Assembly: GCA_005882275.1 (NCBI GenBank)
Contig: VBAK01000140.1
Location: 1-44,247 of the forward strand
Direction of reading: 5' to 3'
DNA: 44,247 nucleotides
Origin: Candidatus Segetimicrobium genomatis
GTDB lineage: Bacteria; Sysuimicrobiota; Sysuimicrobiia; Sysuimicrobiales; Segetimicrobiaceae
Made by a program: the position numbers and the translations under genes. This document shows positions 41,110 through 44,247 of the stretch, piece after piece. The notes below the pieces were generated by a model, which was given only the letters and a program-made list of their open reading frames with translations, made no database searches and was not told the DNA's origin. Within the stretch, counting starts at the first letter, position 1, and every line of letters begins with the position of its first letter.

Positions 41110-42366
41110 ATGCCAAATCCGAGAGGGCGATCGATGGCCACTGGCGCCGCGGCCCTGGTAATCGCCGGGCTGGTTCTGGTGCCGGTCCAGATGACGCGGT
41201 CTGTGTTGAGCGCGGCGGAGCCCATCATGCTCGGCGAGGTCGGTCCGCTGTCGCCGCCGGGCGGGTACGCGGACGGGCAGTTGATGAAGGACGCCGCGAT
41301 CCTCGCGACCGATGAGATCAATAAGGCGGGCGGCGTGCTCGGCCGGCCGGTCGCGGTCAGTTACCAGGACACGCGCGGCCTGCCCGAGGAAGGCACGGCC
41401 GCCGCGGAGCGGCTGACCGCGCAGGAGCACGTGTCGGCCATCTTCGGCGAGTTCCACAGTTCCGTGTTCCTGGCCGAGATGGAGGTCGTCCACAAGACCG
41501 GCACTCCGATCCTGGCCGTCGACGTGTGGGCGAACAAGATCACGGCGAAGGGGTACCCGGAGGTGTTCCGGCTGGCCCCCTGCCAGGCGCTGATCGCGAC
41601 GCAGTACGGCGACTGGATCGCCGCGGCCGGGTTCAAGAACGTCGTGGTGCTGTACGAGAAGACGGACGGCGGACAGAGCCACCGGGACGTCCTGCTCGCG
41701 GTCCTGGACAAGCACGGGATCAAGTACGACGTCATCGGCGCCGACCTCGACCAGAAAGAGTTCACGGCCCAGATCGAGCGGCTGAAGACCCACAATCCGC
41801 CGTACGATTTCTTTGCGACCGCGTTCAGCGAGGCCGGACTGTATGCCCTGGTCAACCAGGCGCACACCCTCGGATTTGCCCCGACGGCGAAGACGGGCAT
41901 GTACAATTCCGGCGGCCCCGCGACCACCCCGACCTTCTGGCAGAACGTGGGGGAGAACGGGAAGTACCTCATCACCGAGGTGCCGGGCCTGCCGAAGTCG
42001 GGATGGAACTACAAGACGCGGGCGTTCGTGGCCGCGTTCAAGCAGCGGTTCAAGAGCCCGCCCACCCCGCAGGCGATGGAGAGTTACGACGCGGAGTACG
42101 TCCTCGTGGACGCGATCAGGCGGGCCGGGAACACCAACCCCAAGGCGATCATCCACGCGCTCGAGCAGACGAACTGGCTCGGGACCCGCGGGACGACCAC
42201 GTTCGCCACGGATCGCGACCCGGACTGGCACTACCACCAGTTCGTGACCGCGCCGGTGCACCTGATCGAGTTCGACAGGGTCGGACAGACGCCGGACGAC
42301 GCGGTGGTGATCTGGCCGAGGAACGTCGCCACCACCAAATCCGTGTACCTCCGGCCGATGCAGTGA
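41110..42366 (+). CDS. Branched-chain-type ABC substrate-binding protein (LivK family)
   Basis: The protein has 418 residues. An N-terminal signal segment (ATGAAALVIAGLVLVPVQ) is followed by PIMLGEVGPLSPPGGYADGQ, DEINKAGGVLGRPVAVSYQD and the second-lobe pattern FTAQIERLKTHNPPYDFFAT of peripla_BP_6. It binds an amino acid, amide or related small molecule outside the membrane and delivers it to the two permeases downstream. ATG 41110 follows GGGGGTGAGAG; ATG 41134 is possible. A strong hairpin separates it from the permease genes, as in other operons that need more binding protein than pore. Confidence 0.92.
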   Translation: MPNPRGRSMATGAAALVIAGLVLVPVQMTRSVLSAAEPIMLGEVGPLSPPGGYADGQLMKDAAILATDEINKAGGVLGRPVAVSYQDTRGLPEEGTAAAERLTAQEHVSAIFGEFHSSVFLAEMEVVHKTGTPILAVDVWANKITAKGYPEVFRLAPCQALIATQYGDWIAAAGFKNVVVLYEKTDGGQSHRDVLLAVLDKHGIKYDVIGADLDQKEFTAQIERLKTHNPPYDFFATAFSEAGLYALVNQAHTLGFAPTAKTGMYNSGGPATTPTFWQNVGENGKYLITEVPGLPKSGWNYKTRAFVAAFKQRFKSPPTPQAMESYDAEYVLVDAIRRAGNTNPKAIIHALEQTNWLGTRGTTTFATDRDPDWHYHQFVTAPVHLIEFDRVGQTPDDAVVIWPRNVATTKSVYLRPMQ

Positions 42367-42436
42367 TCGATCGAGCCCACGGCGTGCGCCGAGGCGCTCC
42401 GCCCGGGTAAGCGCGCCGCCGCGGGAGAGGGTCGGA

Positions 42437-42471
42437 CCCACGGTCCACGGTCAGCCGCCGTGGATCGTGGG
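42437..42471 (+). promoter_or_regulatory. 14-bp hairpin between binding-protein and permease genes
   Basis: CCCACGGTCCACGG (42437-42450) pairs with CCGTGGATCGTGGG (42458-42471), with one G-U pair and a 7-base loop. Flanking GGTCGG and CCGACC could add an outer stem. No T-run follows. It probably protects the upstream mRNA or slows read-through, lowering permease expression relative to the binding protein. Confidence 0.55.
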
Positions 42472-42534
42472 CCGCCGACCGCCCGGCGGGGTGCCGGCCG
42501 AGGTGGTCCGCCGCCCGTCCGCGGGTCCGTCTCT

Positions 42535-43434
42535 ATGGACTACCTGTACACCCAGGCGGCCAACGGCGCGGTGATCGGCGTGATCTACGCGCTGATCGCC
42601 GCCGGCGTGACGATCATCTTTTCGATCCTGAAGATCGTCAATTTTGCCCACGGCGACCTCTACATGGTCGGCGGGTACTGCGCGTACTACATCATCAGGC
42701 TGCTCGGCCTCCCGCCGCTGCCGGCGCTCCTGGCGTCGATGGCATCGGTCTTTGCCCTCGGGATCGTCCTGGAGCGTCTGCTCCTCACCCCCCTGTACAG
42801 CGAACGCACCGAGCGCAAGGACGAGTACGGGCTCATCGTCACGTTCGGCCTCGCGTTCCTCCTGCGCAATCTGGCCCTGATCCTGTTCGGGCCGTTCCCG
42901 CTCAAGCCGCCGTCGTTCTGGTCGGGCCTGCACCGGTTCGGCAATATCATCATCACGAACGATCGCATCTTCGCGGGGGCCGCCGGCCTCGTGCTCCTGG
43001 CCGTCCTCCTCTACTTCATGAACCGGACGATCTGGGGGCAGGCCCTCGATGCCGTCAGCCAGTCCCGCGACGCCGCCGCGATCGTGGGCATCAATCCGCG
43101 GCGCTTCAACACGCTGGCCTTCGGGGTCGGCGCCGCGCTCGCGGCGGGGGCGGGCGCGCTGATCGCGCCGATCTTCTCCCTCGCGCCCGACATGGGCGTA
43201 TCGTCGAACATCCAGGCCTACGTGATCGTGATCCTGGGCGGCATGGGGTCGGTCCTCGGGAGCATCATCGGCGGCATCGCGCTGGGAGAAACGGAGGGCC
43301 TCTTCACGGCCTACTTCCCCGATCCGACCCGGGCCCTCGCGTACACGAATGCGTTCGGGGTGCTGGTCTTGATGGTCGTGCTCATCTTCCGGCCGACCGG
43401 CCTGTTCGGCCGTCGCCACCTGCGGATGGAGTAG
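42535..43434 (+). CDS. Branched-chain-type ABC permease (LivH family)
   Basis: The protein has 299 residues from ATG 42535 with about eight membrane segments. The start DYLYTQAANGAVIGVIYALI, KIVNFAHGDLYMVGGYCAYY, the ALDAVSQSRDAAAIVGINPR coupling loop, and VIVILGGMGSVLGSIIGGIA are LivH hallmarks. An in-frame GTG at 42460 would start inside the hairpin and add 25 residues before the first helix, so I prefer the ATG, although its ribosome site is weak. It forms the pore with the LivM-like partner. Confidence 0.93.
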   Translation: MDYLYTQAANGAVIGVIYALIAAGVTIIFSILKIVNFAHGDLYMVGGYCAYYIIRLLGLPPLPALLASMASVFALGIVLERLLLTPLYSERTERKDEYGLIVTFGLAFLLRNLALILFGPFPLKPPSFWSGLHRFGNIIITNDRIFAGAAGLVLLAVLLYFMNRTIWGQALDAVSQSRDAAAIVGINPRRFNTLAFGVGAALAAGAGALIAPIFSLAPDMGVSSNIQAYVIVILGGMGSVLGSIIGGIALGETEGLFTAYFPDPTRALAYTNAFGVLVLMVVLIFRPTGLFGRRHLRME

Positions 43435-43438
43435 TCCG

Positions 43439-44247
43439 GTGCGGGGACTGCACGTCTACGTGCTGCTCGCCGCCGCGGTGCCACTGCTCGCCTACGCGCA
43501 CCTGCTCAACTCGTACTGGATGCACGTCGCGATCATCGCCATGTTCTACGGGATCCTGACGGCGAGCTGGTCCCTGCTGGCGGGGTATGTCGGCCTGTTC
43601 TCGCTCGGGCACATGGCGTTCGCCTCGGTGGGCGGGTACACGTCAGCCCTGCTGGTGAACTGGTACGGGGTGCCGATCCCGCTCGGCATGGCGGCCGGCG
43701 TGGCCCTCTGCTGCGCCGTCGGAGGGCTGATCGGGTGGGTCTGCCTGCGGATGACCGGGCCCTACCTCGCCATCTTCACCCTGGGCTTCTCCGAGATCGT
43801 CCGGATCACGTTTTCGACCGAGGACCAGGTGACGGCCGGCATGGCGGGGCTGCACACGGCGCCGCTCTTCCTCACCGGCTCCAGGCTGCCCTACTTCTAC
43901 ACCGCGTTCGGGCTCCTCGTCTTCTCGCTGGCGGTGATGGGCGCGGTCGTGCACTCCCGCTGGGGCCTGTTCTTCCGAGCCGTCCGGGAAGACGAGCAGG
44001 CCGCGGCGGCGTCGGGGGTCGCCGTGGCGCGGTTCCGGATCCTGGCCTTTGCCATCGCCAGCGGATTCGCGGGGCTCGCCGGCGGGTTCTACGCGCACTA
44101 CATCGGGATCCTCACCCCCAGCCTCGGGTCGCTGGATCTCATGGCCGTGGTCGTGGTCATGACCGTGATCGGCGGGATGGAGCGGATTCCCACGGCCGTG
44201 GGCGGCGCGTTCGGGGTGGAGGTGCTGCAGGAGTTCCTGCGGGCGTA
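43439..44247 (+). CDS. Branched-chain-type ABC permease (LivM family), 3' end missing
   Basis: A GTG start 4 bp after the LivH stop opens a frame with no stop before the window ends (269 codons seen). It reads VRGLHVYVLLAAAVPLLAYA, SLLAGYVGLFSLGHMAFASV, CLRMTGPYLAIFTLGFSEIV, the EAA-like loop RAVREDEQAAAASGVAVARF, and VVVVMTVIGGMERIPTAVGG, all standard LivM features. Usual LivM length is 300-350, so 30-80 residues are missing. LivG and LivF ATPases, and possibly a CoA ligase or hydrolase of the pathway, are expected just beyond the edge. Confidence 0.9.
   Translation, partial: MRGLHVYVLLAAAVPLLAYAHLLNSYWMHVAIIAMFYGILTASWSLLAGYVGLFSLGHMAFASVGGYTSALLVNWYGVPIPLGMAAGVALCCAVGGLIGWVCLRMTGPYLAIFTLGFSEIVRITFSTEDQVTAGMAGLHTAPLFLTGSRLPYFYTAFGLLVFSLAVMGAVVHSRWGLFFRAVREDEQAAAASGVAVARFRILAFAIASGFAGLAGGFYAHYIGILTPSLGSLDLMAVVVVMTVIGGMERIPTAVGGAFGVEVLQEFLRA

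Noticed and set aside
1-44247. Mobile elements, CRISPR arrays, tRNA or rRNA genes, defence systems
   Set aside because: I looked for transposase or integrase motifs, spaced direct repeats and RNA-gene landmarks and saw none. LigD is a repair enzyme here, with no defence genes around it.

Overview
The window is about 44 kb of very GC-rich bacterial DNA, densely packed with genes. It uses Shine-Dalgarno sequences, frequent GTG starts, 4-base ATGA/GTGA gene overlaps and sigma70-like -10 boxes (TATAAT, TAGAAT, TACGAT, TACAAT). I see no rRNA, tRNA, CRISPR array, insertion sequence or phage gene. The gene mix (stacked ABC importers, a LigD repair ligase, a CGNR regulator, an LLM flavin oxidoreductase, several two-component proteins) suggests a free-living, nutritionally versatile soil or subsurface bacterium. 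The phylum cannot be settled by eye; an uncultured lineage such as Rokubacteria or the CSP1-3/Sysuimicrobiota group is only a guess.

Layout. (1) 1-5255: an OmpR-type response regulator (5' end missing) and its histidine kinase, followed by a MacA-like adaptor, an ABC ATPase and a MacB-like permease, a typical peptide or drug efflux unit beside its sensor. (2) 5284-9449: a hairpin, an AT-richer intergenic stretch, a 55-residue secreted peptide, a membrane sensor kinase that carries a degenerate HD-GYP domain, and two LuxR-type response regulators, one with Glu at the phosphorylation site. (3) 9465-12058: a class V aminotransferase, a CBS-domain protein, and a divergent CGNR zinc-finger regulator with a cluster of GGTTAA-type sites between them. 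(4) 12146-19867, minus strand: LLM oxidoreductase, EamA exporter, then a Dpp/Opp-type importer with its two ATPases fused in one chain. (5) 19934-27818: ABC-2 exporter, DUF72 protein, LigD, peptidase E, branched-chain aminotransferase, and a convergent nitrilase-family amidase. (6) 27867-33041: a secreted beta-propeller protein and a MerR-EmrA-EmrB drug-efflux operon. (7) 33079-44247: the most interesting part. A leftward unit (LysR, glutamine-synthetase-like ligase, SDR, GNAT) faces a rightward unit (two CoA-transferase subunits, citryl-CoA-lyase-like protein, class III aminotransferase, and a Liv-type amino-acid importer that runs off the end of the window).

How the genes may work together. 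Region 7 reads as one catabolic regulon: uptake by the Liv transporter, amine handling by the gamma-glutamyl ligase and/or aminotransferase, oxidation by the SDR, CoA activation by the transferase, and C-C cleavage by a citrate-synthase-fold lyase. The substrate is unknown, and the lyase lacks the Asp that the family normally uses. Region 2 may be an unusual signalling module: candidate secreted peptide, kinase with an HD domain that looks catalytically dead, one normal regulator and one that may be constitutively active. These two regions are the best candidates for undescribed biology; both proposals are inferences from gene content and residues.
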